Below, piece by piece: positions 62,901 to 64,000 of a DNA stretch of 64,000 nucleotides. This DNA comes from Lepas anatifera (Eukaryota; Arthropoda; Thecostraca; Lepadidae). A program made the position numbers and the translations under genes. Position 1 is the first letter of the stretch. The number at the start of each line of letters is the position of its first letter. The notes beneath the pieces were generated by a model. That model did not search any database, was not told where the DNA came from, and worked only from the letters and a program-made list of their open reading frames with translations. The DNA is taken from positions 248,001 through 312,000 of the forward strand of contig JAOTON010002219.1 of assembly GCA_034440635.1 (NCBI GenBank), in the 5' to 3' direction.

Positions 62901-63249
62901 GAAGCCTACGCTGCTCCCTTGACCTGAGAGGGTATATTACCAACAAGACTAAAATTGGACTGGAAACGAATGTTAAGCTGGTGTGATGCTGGTTTAGCCC
63001 GAGAGATTATTATCAGTATATTGTTTTGGGATTTCATTGAGTTTAAATCTTTAGCCTCGATAAATTTTTGAGAACTCCCGCAGCCTAATATTGAGCCCCT
63101 TGGGCTAAAGGGTGTTTTAAGCTCGTGCAATCTTTCGAAAGCCTAGCTGGCTCAGAGGCCCCTAACTATCGTGCATCCTTAGCTGCCATCTCAACTTAAC
63201 GTATCTGCATTGGTTTTGGTCGCCCGGAAAGAGGCACATAAGCATTTAT
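62901..63249. other. Intergenic stretch without recognisable gene
   Basis: Nothing recognised. Confidence 0.35.
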
Positions 63250-63260
63250 CACTAACTTTA

Positions 63261-63443
63261 AGAATTGTTGGGGTTTAACGACGCACCAACTGCCAGGGTC
63301 ATACGGCGTCCCAAACTCTCACCCTGTTGGAAGGGATTTTGGGGATCAGATCGACTTATTCAGAGGCTCCGCCGGGACTTGAACCCGGGGCCGGTGGCTT
63401 AGAAGACAAGGGTGCTATCCACTAAGCCACCTCATCCCCTTAC
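63261..63443 (-). mobile_element. Full-length tRNA-derived SINE with 11-bp target-site duplication
   Basis: A perfect direct repeat CACTAACTTTA flanks it (63250-63260 and 63444-63454). Read on the - strand, the head has A box TGGCTTAGTGG followed by ATAGC, a CTTCTAA word and B box GGGTTCAAGTCCCGG. TGGATAGC plus CTTCTAA suggests tRNA-Arg(UCU) ancestry (inference). The body shares CCCTTCCAACAGGG, GACGCCGTATGACCCTGG and CAGTTGGTGCGTCG with the copy at 43335. The tail ends CCCCAACAATTCTT. The cloverleaf is not intact, so I do not call a tRNA gene. Confidence 0.87.
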
Positions 63444-63477
63444 CACTAACTTTATACGATATTATACGTAATAAATA

Positions 63478-63650
63478 ATTTTTGGGCTTATCGATGCACC
63501 AACTGCCAGTGTCATATGGTGTCGCCAACTTTTTTACTGTTGAAAAGATATCCCGGGAACCAGCTTGCTCCTTGTTCAGGGAAACCGCCGGGCCTTGAAC
63601 TCGGGTCGGCTGGGTGGAATCCAGCTACGCTGACCACTCCAATACAGCGT
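63478..63650 (-). mobile_element. SINE copy, reverse orientation, same subfamily as 43335
   Basis: On the - strand it shares GGGTTCAA/GAGTTCAAGGCCCGGCGG, CCTGAACAAGGAGCAAGCTGG and ATGACACTGGCAGTTGGTGC with the copy at 43335-43490, and differs in this middle part from its neighbour at 63261. The target duplication is not clear. Confidence 0.78.
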
Positions 63651-64000
63651 CTCTATCATTTAATTGGAATTGAAGACATCCCTCTATCTGAATACTGATT
63701 TGTGCAAATCAGGATATATTTGAATATAAGCTGATGACCATTGTTGGTTGGCAGCCCCTACCAATGGTCCCCAGCCTTTGGAATTTTTCCCTAACTGGCA
63801 AACAGTACCCCCCCTAGCTCGAAATACCTGAAGGCCTTTCCCGTTTGGCAAGGGCTAATGTGACCTTTGAGGAAGGTCGTTATGAGCACATAACCAGGCA
63901 AGCAAGGGCAAGGTAGGAAACCGAAGAGCCTAATAAAGAAAACAATAGCTCTTTTTCGATTCATGTAATGTTCCCTTTGTGCCCATCTCCCAGCAACATG
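63651..64000. other. Window end, no gene recognised
   Basis: Short, unremarkable sequence. Confidence 0.35.

Noticed and set aside
63374..63440. tRNA-like sequence with A and B boxes
   Set aside because: The acceptor stem and cloverleaf are not intact, and it is followed by a SINE body with a target-site duplication. It is a retroposon head, not a tRNA gene.

Overview
This window is animal nuclear DNA carrying one recognisable gene: a complete LRIG-family receptor (leucine-rich repeats and immunoglobulin-like domains) on the + strand. I can follow it through 11 coding exons from about 1.16 kb to 51.94 kb. Every junction keeps frame, and the spliced product is 1,114 residues: signal peptide, acidic Ser/Thr-rich linker, LRRNT, about 16 LRRs, LRRCT, three Ig domains, one membrane helix and a 160-residue tail. 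This is the layout and size of vertebrate LRIG1-3 and their invertebrate relatives (Drosophila lambik, C. elegans SMA-10). The coding exons are very GC-rich at third positions, while introns alternate between AT-rich DNA and short CpG-rich islands. An arthropod, perhaps a crustacean such as a barnacle, would fit, but the species is inference only.

Layout. 1-1136 is upstream sequence (5' UTR intron or flank). Exon 1 is followed by a 33 kb first intron (1724-34889). This intron holds a nested hAT-like element with a SINE inside it, several GC-rich islands, three large minisatellites, an uninterrupted (TC)168 tract, a 1.7 kb element with long terminal inverted repeats containing foldback MITEs, and a 42-bp near-perfect palindrome centred on a CRE site. 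Exons 2-8 (34.9-47.7 kb) carry the LRRs as phase-2 cassettes of 72, 138, 144 or 288 bp. Exon 9 carries the last LRRs, LRRCT, Ig1 and Ig2. Exon 10 is Ig3, a phase 1-1 exon. Exon 11 encodes the membrane helix, tail and stop. From about 52 kb to the end I see no gene, only the probable 3' UTR and repeats: two minisatellites, AGGTCA-rich interspersed elements, (AT)n tracts, further foldback elements and several copies of a tRNA-derived SINE.

The most unusual local structure is around exon 10. Its 3' splice site lies in a three-copy 34-bp tandem repeat, so AG is offered three times. Its 5' splice site is the first of seven near-identical donors in a 32-bp tandem repeat. Use of donor 2 or 3 would keep an open frame but shift exon 11, losing the membrane helix and predicting a secreted ectodomain. 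This rests on sequence alone and needs transcript data.

No other protein-coding gene, genuine tRNA, rRNA or CRISPR array could be supported. Most other open frames lie in tandem repeats or GC-rich DNA, or run antisense to the GC-rich LRIG exons.
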